The position numbers and the translations under genes were made by a program. The notes beneath the pieces were generated by a model, which saw nothing but the letters and a program-made list of their open reading frames with translations, was not told the origin of the DNA and did not search any database. A DNA stretch of 64,000 bases, from contig NZ_JAJOLP010000001.1 of the NCBI RefSeq assembly GCF_021129215.1, positions 1,736,001 through 1,800,000 on the forward strand, in the 5' to 3' direction. Positions 34,832 to 41,522 of this stretch are shown one piece after another; position 1 is the stretch's first letter; every line of letters starts with the position of its first letter. The stretch is from Agromyces sp. S2-1-8. Its GTDB lineage: Bacteria; Actinomycetota; Actinomycetes; Actinomycetales; Microbacteriaceae.

Positions 34832-36172
34832 GTGATGGATGCCTCGGGGGAGTCGCGCGCACCGGGATACGCCGATCGGGTGACGGCGGCCGTGGCGGCC
34901 GGCGCGCTGCTGCCGTTCACGGTCGTCGAAGTGCTCGACGAGGCGGGCGGTCGCCACGCGGTCTGGGCGGCGGCCGTGCTCGGATGCTACGTGCTGCTGC
35001 ATCTCCTCGTCGTCGTGCGGCGCCGGCTGCCGCGCACGGCGATCGCCGCGGCATCCGCACTCATGCTCGTGCTCGCCGCGCTGAGCGTGCCGGGCATGCC
35101 CGGGCTCGCGGTGCTGCAGGCGAGTTCGCTCGTCTACCTCGTCTTCGTCTTCGCCGCGGCCGCCGGCGACGACCTCGTCGCCGGCTGGGCGGCGCTCGGC
35201 TGCGGCCTCGCCGGCGCGGGCATCATGACCGGGCTCGTGATCGTCTCCGAGCGACCGAACGATGCGGCGATCGTCGCGAGCCCGGGCGCCGCGTTCGCGC
35301 TCGCCGGATCGCTCGCGGGCGGCATCGGCGTCGCGTGGGCGCTCGGCCGGTACCGGCGCGAGACCCTGCGCAAGCGGGCGGCCGAGCGCGTCGCCGTCGC
35401 GCGGGCCGCCGAGCTGCGGATCGAGACGGAGCTCCGGGCCGTCGCCGACGAGCGGCGTCGCATCGGCCGCGAGCTGCACGATGTCATCGCCCACTCGCTC
35501 GCGGTGATGGTCGCCCAGGCCGAGGCGACGAGGGTGCTCGTCGGGCGCGACGACGACCGGGCGAGGGTCGCCGTCGGGCACGTCGTCTCGACCGGCCGCG
35601 CGGCGATGCGGGACATGCGCGGGCTGCTCGGGGCGCTCGTCGAGCCCGGCGTTCGCGCCGGCATCCGTGGCGAGGGCGGCGGGGGCGGCGAGTCGGCGCT
35701 CCGCGAGCCGAGCCCGGGGCTCGACGGCATCGCCGAGCTCGTCGAGCGCGCGCAATCACCCGGCCGCGCGGTCGAGCTCGTCGTGACCGGCACCGCGCGC
35801 GAGGTGCCGCCCGGACTCGCGCTGACCGCCTACCGGGTGGTGCAGGAGGCGCTCACGAACGTGCTGCGCCACGCATCGCCGCCGACGATGACCCGCGTCG
35901 GACTCGAGTGGGGGCGCGACCTCGTCGTGACCGTCGACGACGACGGGCAGCCGATCGGGCTGCCCATCCGCACGGGAGCGTCCGATGCGGGCGCCGGAGG
36001 TTCCGCCGCCGCGCGTGCGGCGAGCGGTCGAGGCATCCCGGGCATGCGCGAACGCGTCGCCCAGTTGGGCGGCAGCCTCGACGCCGGCCCCCGCCCCGAC
36101 GGGCCGGGGTGGCGCGTCGTCGCCCGGCTTCCGCTCGTCGCGGCGCCCGTTCGAGCGGAGGGCGAGGAGTGA
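34832..36172 (+). CDS. NarL/DesK-type sensor histidine kinase
   Basis: 446-aa membrane kinase. Four to six membrane spans occupy about residues 15-175, then a HisKA_3 domain with the phospho-accepting H216 in RRRIGRELHDVIAHSLAVM and a HATPase with YRVVQEALTNVLRHA and GRGIPGMRERV. Start is GTG 34832, 7 nt after the -10 TAGCGT and hence probably leaderless; ATG 34835 is the next codon and equally possible. The stop overlaps the response-regulator GTG. No extracellular sensory domain is evident, so the signal is probably membrane-related. Confidence 0.88.
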   Translation: MMDASGESRAPGYADRVTAAVAAGALLPFTVVEVLDEAGGRHAVWAAAVLGCYVLLHLLVVVRRRLPRTAIAAASALMLVLAALSVPGMPGLAVLQASSLVYLVFVFAAAAGDDLVAGWAALGCGLAGAGIMTGLVIVSERPNDAAIVASPGAAFALAGSLAGGIGVAWALGRYRRETLRKRAAERVAVARAAELRIETELRAVADERRRIGRELHDVIAHSLAVMVAQAEATRVLVGRDDDRARVAVGHVVSTGRAAMRDMRGLLGALVEPGVRAGIRGEGGGGGESALREPSPGLDGIAELVERAQSPGRAVELVVTGTAREVPPGLALTAYRVVQEALTNVLRHASPPTMTRVGLEWGRDLVVTVDDDGQPIGLPIRTGASDAGAGGSAAARAASGRGIPGMRERVAQLGGSLDAGPRPDGPGWRVVARLPLVAAPVRAEGEE

Positions 36173-36840
36173 CGGACGATCCGGCGGCCGCGCGCATCCG
36201 CGTGGCGCTCGCCGACGACCAGGAGCTCATCCGCTCGGCGCTCGCCGTCATGCTCGAGTCGCACGACGACCTCGAGCTCGTCGTCGAGGCCGCCGACGGT
36301 GCCGAACTCGTCGAGCGCCTGCGCGCGCACCGTGCCGACGTCGTCGTGATGGACGTGCGGATGCCTCGGATGGACGGCATCGAGGCGACGCGGCGCGTGC
36401 GGGCGGAGCATTCCGCCGCGAGGGTGCTCGTGCTCACCACGTTCGACCTCGACGAGGTCGTGTTCGCCGCGATCCGGGCGGGCGCGAGCGGCTTCCTCAC
36501 CAAGGACGCCTCGGCCGACGAGCTGGCGGCGGCGATCCGCGCCGTGCATGCGGGCGACGCGACCCTCGCGCCGCGCGCGACGGCGAGCCTCGTCGACTTC
36601 GTCGCGCGCGCGCCCGAGCCGGTCGACGCCGAGACGCTGCTGGAGCCGTTCACGGGGCGCGAGCGCGATGTGCTCGCGCTCCTCGTCACGGGCGCCTCGA
36701 ACGACGAGATCGCCGAGCGGCTCTTCCTCACGGGCAACACCGTGAAGACGCACGTCAAGGCGATCCTCGCGAAGCTCGACCTGCCCGACCGCGTGCACGT
36801 CGTCATCTGGGCGTACGAGCGGGGGCTCGTGCCGCGGTGA
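36169..36840 (+). CDS. NarL/LuxR-family response regulator
   Basis: 223-aa regulator. The receiver domain begins RVALADDQELIRSAL, has phospho-acceptor D62 (VVVMDVRMPRMDG) and the conserved lysine in FLTKDAS. A LuxR-type helix-turn-helix follows (LTGREx region FTGRERDVLALLVTGASNDEIAERLF, NTVKTHVKAILAKL). GTG at 36169 overlaps the kinase stop (GTGA). It is the cognate partner of the upstream kinase; the palindrome at 34780 is a candidate target. Confidence 0.92.
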   Translation: MTDDPAAARIRVALADDQELIRSALAVMLESHDDLELVVEAADGAELVERLRAHRADVVVMDVRMPRMDGIEATRRVRAEHSAARVLVLTTFDLDEVVFAAIRAGASGFLTKDASADELAAAIRAVHAGDATLAPRATASLVDFVARAPEPVDAETLLEPFTGRERDVLALLVTGASNDEIAERLFLTGNTVKTHVKAILAKLDLPDRVHVVIWAYERGLVPR

Positions 36841-36925
36841 GCGGCCTCCATTTCGGTGGTCGAAGATATGTTCGAAGCATGAAGCGCTCAACCGGCGAGC
36901 ATCTCCCACCGCGATCGGCCCTCGA

Positions 36926-37000
36926 TGGTGCCCCCGGGGAATTCCGACATCCCGACCCGCGGATTAAAAGTCCGCTGCTCTGCCTCTGAGCTACGGGGGC
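36926..37000 (-). tRNA. tRNA-Lys (anticodon TTT), CCA encoded
   Basis: Read on the minus strand: acceptor GCCCCCG/CGGGGGC, D-arm GCTC-AGAGGCA-GAGC, anticodon arm GCGGA-CTTTTAA-TCCGC with anticodon UUU, five-base variable loop, and genomic ACCA. The T-arm is odd: GGGAT/TTCCC pairs only four bases and the loop GTCGGAA lacks the near-universal TTC-A pattern. A -10 TAGACT (37041-37036, minus strand) lies inside the 5' end of the divergent HNH gene, about 35 nt upstream. Identity is clear; whether it is fully functional is less so. Confidence 0.8.
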
Positions 37001-37007
37001 GACGCCG

Positions 37008-37487
37008 ATGACGCAGGAGCGCTGCTCGGCTTGCCGACAGTCTAAGCCAATCGCCGATTTCAATCGGTTGCGATCAGCCCGCGATGGACTCCGGCCCATC
37101 TGCCGCGAGTGCAACACGCAGAAGGCTCGCGACTACGACGCGAGACACCGTGAGGCCCGCATTCGAGTGATCATGGCGCGCAAGGCAGTTCAGCGCCAGA
37201 TCGCGCTCGCAGCGGTGGGCGACCACCTCCTCGACCACCCGTGCATCGATTGCGGTGAGGCCGACGTCCGGGTACTCGACTTCGATCACCGGGAGAACTG
37301 CGACGAGACCGCTGAGGTGATGAAGCTCGTTCAAGACGGGTACGGCCTGCGGCGCGTCATGGCCGAGATCGACAAATGCGATGTCCGTTGCCGGAACTGT
37401 CATGCGAAGGTCAGCTACGAGCGCATGGGCGACGACTGGAGGTCAGCGCTCATGCGTCGTGCCGGAGACGACGGCCTGGCCTCGTAG
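37008..37487 (+). CDS. HNH-type endonuclease-like zinc protein
   Basis: 159-aa protein with two zinc-binding parts. The N-terminal CSACRQSKPIADFN with CREC looks like a zinc ribbon. The C-terminal part CIDCGEADVRVLDFDH ... CDVRCRNCHAKVSYER matches the HNH fold common in phage and mobile-element nucleases. The ATG is only 8 nt from the 5' end of the divergent tRNA-Lys, with no visible RBS. GC content and codon use are visibly lower than in its neighbours, suggesting foreign origin. No integrase or other phage gene is adjacent. DNA cleavage is inferred from the family, not shown. Confidence 0.75.
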   Translation: MTQERCSACRQSKPIADFNRLRSARDGLRPICRECNTQKARDYDARHREARIRVIMARKAVQRQIALAAVGDHLLDHPCIDCGEADVRVLDFDHRENCDETAEVMKLVQDGYGLRRVMAEIDKCDVRCRNCHAKVSYERMGDDWRSALMRRAGDDGLAS

Positions 37488-37512
37488 CGCCGCGCACGGC
37501 GATGCGACCGGC

Positions 37513-37529
37513 CGCCGGGCCTCCCGGCG
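37513..37529 (+). terminator. Hairpin after the HNH gene
   Basis: CGCCGGG-CCT-CCCGGCG, 7-bp perfect stem, 3-nt loop, 25 nt past the HNH stop. The 290 bases between HNH and the next gene show nothing else supportable apart from a -10-like box at the right end. Confidence 0.4.
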
Positions 37530-37765
37530 ACCGGCCGCTCGCCATCTCGGCGACGGGGGTCGCGTCCGCCCGAACGGCCGAACGCTCGCCCTCGAGCGGC
37601 ATCACGGTCAGCTCGCCGCCCGCCCGAGAATGCTTCGGGTGTGCATGACCCGCAGGCTAGTCCCGATCGCGACGGCATCGAAGCCCCCAGTGCGAGCGGC
37701 CCCCGCACAGGGGAGCACGGGGGAGCGCAGGGCACCCGGCCGGGGATGGCCGCACCCGACCGGAG

Positions 37766-37778
37766 TATCCTGTACCGA
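37766..37778 (+). promoter_or_regulatory. -10 box of a leaderless promoter
   Basis: TATCCT (37766-37771) followed by 7 nt and the ATG at 37779. No Shine-Dalgarno at proper distance. Confidence 0.45.
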
Positions 37779-38417
37779 ATGGCCGCCGACTTCCACCGCC
37801 CGACGAAACTCCCACCCGGAATGTTCGACGACTTCATCGGCGGGGCCGACCCGGCCCACCTCAACCGGGCAGCCCACGACACCGCGCAGGCCCTGCTCGC
37901 CCGGGTTCGCGCCGACCCCGACCCCGAGATCGTCGCCCGTCTCATCGCGTACACCGACCGGCACGGCATCGACGCGATCGCGGAGCTGTGGTCGGGTGCG
38001 TCGGCGAAGAGCCTGCCTGGCGCGCTCTGGCGCATCTACCTCCTGCGCACGCTCATCGGGCAGGACGCCGAGACGCTGAGCCTCGCCTACCGGCGCGGCA
38101 CCGAGATGTCGCACACCATCGACCAGGTCGTCGCCGGTGCGGCGTCCCCGGCCGGCCCCGCCGAGATCCGCGAGCTGGCCGACCGGGTGCTGCACGGCGT
38201 GTTCACGGGCGACTTCGCGGTCGCGCTCGAGCGGGCGGCCGCGTTCGCGCGGGTCACGGCGACCGGCTTCACGAGCCTCGCCGACGACGCGGACGCCTCC
38301 GACTCGGTGCACCACGACCGCTCGGCCGCGCTCACGAGGCGGGCGCTGCGCCTCACCGAGCTCGGCGACGAGCTCACGGCCTGCGCGAAGCTCTGGCGGC
38401 GTGACGCACTCGACTGA
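37779..38417 (+). CDS. Conserved protein of unknown function
   Basis: 212-aa, mostly alpha-helical, soluble protein beginning MAADFHRPTKLPPGMFDDFIGGADP, with IAELWSGASAKSLPGALWRIYLLRTLI in the middle and a helical C-terminal half ending AKLWRRDALD. No membrane segment, signal peptide or catalytic motif is recognisable. I recall similar Microbacteriaceae proteins being mislabelled as an RNA polymerase subunit; nothing in this sequence supports that. The start is set by a leaderless-type -10 7 nt upstream; an in-frame start at 37641 would add 46 low-complexity residues. Confidence 0.7.
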   Translation: MAADFHRPTKLPPGMFDDFIGGADPAHLNRAAHDTAQALLARVRADPDPEIVARLIAYTDRHGIDAIAELWSGASAKSLPGALWRIYLLRTLIGQDAETLSLAYRRGTEMSHTIDQVVAGAASPAGPAEIRELADRVLHGVFTGDFAVALERAAAFARVTATGFTSLADDADASDSVHHDRSAALTRRALRLTELGDELTACAKLWRRDALD

Positions 38418-38431
38418 TTCGCCGGATGTGA

Positions 38432-38481
38432 CCGTTCCGACCGAGCGTGGCCCCGCGAAGGGGCGCAGCCGGTCGGAACGG
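38432..38481 (+). terminator. Compound hairpin after the unknown protein gene
   Basis: CCGTTCCGACCG pairs perfectly with CGGTCGGAACGG (38470-38481). Inside, GCCCC/GGGGC with loop GCGAA forms a second stem. It starts 15 nt past the stop at 38417. Probably a factor-assisted terminator. Confidence 0.55.
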
Positions 38482-38556
38482 CCACGTCCGCGCTCCGCAC
38501 ATCGCATGGGGCGACCGGTGGCTCGCGTCGGGAATGAACCGCCCCTCGCTGTCGTT

Positions 38557-38650
38557 TAGACTGTCTGAGGCCGGCCGCAGTAACCCCGGGCTCCAAAATT
38601 CGCCGCTCCGAGCGGCCTCGCGCCGAGAGGCGTTCTGCGGCCGGCCTTTC
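38557..38650 (+). ncRNA. Candidate structured RNA with its own promoter
   Basis: A -10-like TAGACT (38557-38562), in the same TTAGACTGTC context as the tRNA-Lys promoter, is followed 5 nt later by AGGCCGGCCGCAG (38568-38580), which pairs perfectly with CTGCGGCCGGCCT (38635-38647). Between the arms lie GCCGCT-CCG-AGCGGC and CCTC/GAGG hairpins and a single-stranded CTCCAAAATT. The 3' side continues CCTTTC. It lies between convergent genes and ends 1 nt from the transglutaminase stop, so a 3' UTR or terminator role for the minus-strand gene is the main alternative. It matches no RNA family I can name. Confidence 0.4.
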
Positions 38651-39569
38651 ACGTCTCCGCGGTCGCCCAAGCGGTCGTGCGGGCCTCGAGATCGACGGTG
38701 CCGAACCCGCCGGCCGGCGAGAAGGTCGTCACCGTGCGCCCGGGCCGGACCCGCTCGTCCGTGCGCCAGAGCGCGGCGAGTTCCGCTTCGGCCGAGGCAT
38801 CCCCGCCGTCGGCTGCGACGGTGAGCCGAGCGACGCGGTCGGCGAGGTCGAGGGCGTCGGCGGCGATCGGCGCGTCGGGGGCGTCCATCACGCCCCAGCC
38901 GTCCCAGAGCAACAGCTCGGTGCGCATGCGGTGGGCGAGGTCGCCGAGCACGTAGCCGTGCACGATCCAGGGCCCCGAGATCGGATGCCCCGGCGCCACC
39001 CCGTACCCGGCGAGGTCGATCTCGCCGGCGCGGTAGCCGAGCCAGGCCTCCGCGGCGGTCTCGAACGGCGAACCCGGTCCGGTCGGCAGGTCGTGCACGT
39101 CGAACCCGTGCGCCGCCGGGTCGAGCTCGGGATCGAAGCGCACCCAGCGGCCGTCGTGCCCGGCCTCGACGACGACGTGGTCGTGGCGGAACCCCGGCGT
39201 GAAGTAGCCCGCGAATCCGAGGCGGGTGCGTGCCGGGCGCCCGTGCTCGCGCAGGATCGACACCGCGAGCAGCGAATGGTCGCGGCAGCAGCCGCCGACT
39301 CGCCGGTCGGGCGCGCGCTCGGCGTCGAGCGGGCCGTCGGCGCGCTCCGTCGCGGCATCGAGGATCGACGCGATCCAGCGGCGGTCGATGTCGGCGAACT
39401 GTTCGGAGGTCACCGCGGGGTCGGCGCGGTAGTGGGTGATCGCGGCGGTCACCGCGCGGTGGATCGCGCCGGGCTCGGCGGCGACCCCCGCGACGAGCGC
39501 GCGATGGGCGCCCGGGTCGGAGAACGGCGAATGGCGGGCGTACTCGGCAGGGTTGGGGTGTCCGGTCAT
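38649..39569 (-). CDS. Transglutaminase-like domain protein
   Basis: 306-aa cytoplasmic-looking protein with a transglutaminase/protease-fold core: catalytic cysteine in GGCCRDHSLLAV (C94 or C95), histidine in FRHDHVVVEA (about 129-131) and aspartate in VRFDPELD (146). No signal peptide is seen. ATG at 39569-39567 overlaps the TGA of the MerR gene upstream, so both belong to one operon. Substrate unknown; relatives include peptidases and N-glycan-acting folds. Confidence 0.75.
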   Translation of the reverse strand: MTGHPNPAEYARHSPFSDPGAHRALVAGVAAEPGAIHRAVTAAITHYRADPAVTSEQFADIDRRWIASILDAATERADGPLDAERAPDRRVGGCCRDHSLLAVSILREHGRPARTRLGFAGYFTPGFRHDHVVVEAGHDGRWVRFDPELDPAAHGFDVHDLPTGPGSPFETAAEAWLGYRAGEIDLAGYGVAPGHPISGPWIVHGYVLGDLAHRMRTELLLWDGWGVMDAPDAPIAADALDLADRVARLTVAADGGDASAEAELAALWRTDERVRPGRTVTTFSPAGGFGTVDLEARTTAWATAET

Positions 39570-40471
39570 ACCGGCATCGTCGAGTCGGTCCCAGGGGCCG
39601 GGTCAAGCCGGACACCGGGCCGCAGCGGCATCGCGACGCGCATCGCGATCTCGTCGGGGTCCTCGGGCCACGGCCCCGGGTACCACTCGCGCGGCGCCGC
39701 GGGCGCCGAGGCGTCCCGGCCGACCGATGCCTCGGACGCGCCGGCGCCCGCCGCACCGCGCACCGCGTCGTAGAAGCGCAGCAGCTGCGGATAGACGACC
39801 TCGCGGGCGGTGACGTCGATGACCGCGTAGCGGGCTCCGGGCTCCATCCGCAGGGCGATGGTCCGCGTCGGGGCGGCCCGGCCGGTGAAGGGCACGGCGG
39901 TCTCGATGCGCCCGGGGAGGGCGTCGCCGACGGGGGAGTGGAAGAGCACCCAATGGCCGGGTCCCGCCGTGGCGCCCTCGCGCTCGAGGTGGCGCCCGAT
40001 CTCGATCACGTCGGCGACGAAGCTCGGCACCAGTCGCGACTGCACGACCGTGCGGGCGATGGTCGCGATCGACGTGTCGGGCATCGTCTCGAAGCGCACC
40101 CGTTCGCGCAACCCGTCGTCCGCCGTGCCGGCCCCCGCCACGGGGCCCGTGTCCGATGCGGCGAGCCGATCGACCGCCTGGCTGCGTTCCGCGAAGTCCT
40201 CGCGCTGCGCCGCCCACCAGCCGAGGAGCCGCTCGCGCGCCTCCGCGGGTGCCGCATCGAGCAGTCCGCCGATCTCGGCGAGCGGCAGGTCGATGCGGCG
40301 CAGCATCGCGATCGTGCGCGCGCGAGCCACCTGCTCGGGCGCGTATCGTCGGTAGCCCGTCCGCGGGTCGACGTCGGCCGGCACGAGCAGTCCGCTCGCG
40401 TCGTAGATCCTCAGCGCCTTGAGTGACAGCCCGGACGCCCGGCTCATCTCCCCGGTGCCGAGCGCGCGCAT
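39566..40471 (-). CDS. MerR-family transcriptional regulator with effector-binding domain
   Basis: 301-aa regulator. The N-terminal winged helix is MSRASGLSLKALRIYDASGLL with TGYRRYAPEQVARARTIAMLRRIDLPLAEI; a coiled coil (residues about 80-115) links to a C-terminal GyrI-like effector-binding domain. ATG at 40471-40469 lies 7 nt after a minus-strand -10 TACCGT, so probably leaderless. The palindrome ACCGTACGGT covers that -10, suggesting autoregulation. It is translationally coupled to a transglutaminase-like gene and divergent from pabC. Confidence 0.82.
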   Translation of the reverse strand: MRALGTGEMSRASGLSLKALRIYDASGLLVPADVDPRTGYRRYAPEQVARARTIAMLRRIDLPLAEIGGLLDAAPAEARERLLGWWAAQREDFAERSQAVDRLAASDTGPVAGAGTADDGLRERVRFETMPDTSIATIARTVVQSRLVPSFVADVIEIGRHLEREGATAGPGHWVLFHSPVGDALPGRIETAVPFTGRAAPTRTIALRMEPGARYAVIDVTAREVVYPQLLRFYDAVRGAAGAGASEASVGRDASAPAAPREWYPGPWPEDPDEIAMRVAMPLRPGVRLDPAPGTDSTMPV

Positions 40472-40473
40472 GC

Positions 40474-40483
40474 ACCGTACGGT
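40474..40483. promoter_or_regulatory. Palindrome over the MerR-gene promoter
   Basis: ACCGTACGGT, a perfect 10-bp palindrome overlapping the -10 TACCGT and start region of the leaderless MerR gene. Position suggests an operator. Confidence 0.4.
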
Positions 40484-40510
40484 AGCGCATGGCGGCGAGG
40501 CATCCACGCC

Positions 40511-40522
40511 TACGATTGGTGC
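40511..40522 (+). promoter_or_regulatory. -10 box of leaderless pabC promoter
   Basis: TACGAT (40511-40516), then 6 nt, then the ATG at 40523. No Shine-Dalgarno sequence. Confidence 0.45.
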
Positions 40523-41410
40523 ATGCCCGAGACCGTGACGTTCCTCATCGCGCCCCTCACTGCGGACGCACCCGCCGTCGACCTCGACTCGACGTTCCAT
40601 GCGGTGGATGCCTCGGAGCCCGCATTGCGCGTCGGCGAACTGTCCACGCAGCGCGGCGACGGCATCTTCGAGACCCTCGCCGTCGTCGACGGTCATGCGC
40701 AGGAGGCGGAGGCGCACCTCGAGCGACTGCGCAACTCGGCGCAGATCTGCGAGCTCCCGGAGCCCAACCTCGCGCAATGGCGGGCGGCGATCGCCGCGGC
40801 GGTCTCGCAGCTGCCCGCGTCGGGCGAGTTCGCGCTGAAGCTCGTGCTCAGCCGGGGCGTCGAGCACGGCCCCGCGCCCACCGCGTGGCTCGCGGCCTCC
40901 CGCGCGGCCGATCGCACCGCCGAGCGCGAGCACGGGATCCGCATCGTCTCGCTCGACCGCGGCCTCGCGCACGACGCCGCGGCGAAGGCGCCGTGGCTGC
41001 TGCTCGGCGCGAAGACGCTGAGCTACGCGACGAACATGGCGGCGATCCGCGAGGCGAAGCGGCGGGGTGCCGACGACGCGCTCTTCGTCTCGAGCGACGG
41101 GTACGTCATGGAGGGGCCGACGTCGAGCGTCATCCTGCGCCACGGCGACGTCTACTCGACCCCAGAGCCGAACGGCGCGATCCTGCGGGGCACGACGCAG
41201 CAGAGCCTCTTCGAGTTCCTCGAGCGCGACGGTCACGCGACGGAGTACCGGGACATCCCGGTCGCCGAGCTCGCGACCGCCGACGCGATCTGGCTGGTGT
41301 CGAGCGTGCGCCTCGCGGCGGGCGTGACCGCACTCGACGGAACGGCCGTGCCGTTCGACGCCGCCGAGACGCGACGGTTCAACGACTACCTGCTGAGCCC
41401 GCGCGACTGA
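40523..41410 (+). CDS. pabC: Aminodeoxychorismate lyase / class IV aminotransferase
   Basis: 295-aa PLP enzyme of fold type IV. Motifs: RGDGIFETLAVVDG near the N terminus, PLP lysine in LLGAKTLSYATNMAA, and the glutamate region GYVMEGPTSSVILRHGD, as in PabC, which releases pyruvate from aminodeoxychorismate to give p-aminobenzoate for folate. Branched-chain or D-amino-acid aminotransferases share the fold and cannot be excluded. It stands alone, divergent from the MerR operon. Confidence 0.82.
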   Translation: MPETVTFLIAPLTADAPAVDLDSTFHAVDASEPALRVGELSTQRGDGIFETLAVVDGHAQEAEAHLERLRNSAQICELPEPNLAQWRAAIAAAVSQLPASGEFALKLVLSRGVEHGPAPTAWLAASRAADRTAEREHGIRIVSLDRGLAHDAAAKAPWLLLGAKTLSYATNMAAIREAKRRGADDALFVSSDGYVMEGPTSSVILRHGDVYSTPEPNGAILRGTTQQSLFEFLERDGHATEYRDIPVAELATADAIWLVSSVRLAAGVTALDGTAVPFDAAETRRFNDYLLSPRD

Positions 41411-41474
41411 CGCCGGCCCGCCCCTCGAACGGGGAGTTGCGCTGGCGGCATCGGCCCTCGCGACCACTTTGTAA

Positions 41475-41487
41475 ATGTTGCTAACAT
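41475..41487. promoter_or_regulatory. AT-rich dyad before the LuxR-type gene
   Basis: ATGTT-GCT-AACAT inside TTTGTAAATGTTGCTAACATAAC, 36-48 nt upstream of the regulator ATG. TAACAT may double as a -10. The AT-richness stands out strongly from the surroundings. Confidence 0.45.
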
Positions 41488-41522
41488 AACCCCACGCGAC
41501 CGTGAAGCGAGCGGAGGGGCCG

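Noticed and set aside
36926..37500. Integrated prophage or genomic island at the tRNA
   Set aside because: No integrase, excisionase or repeated tRNA end is visible nearby. Only a single HNH-like gene departs in composition.
37488..37778. Small genes in the 290-bp gap after the HNH gene
   Set aside because: Possible frames overlap each other, have skewed composition and lack ribosome binding sites or leaderless -10 boxes.
37641..37778. Upstream in-frame start for the 212-aa unknown protein
   Set aside because: The added 46 residues are low-complexity, have no RBS, and the -10 box at 37766 would lie inside the gene.
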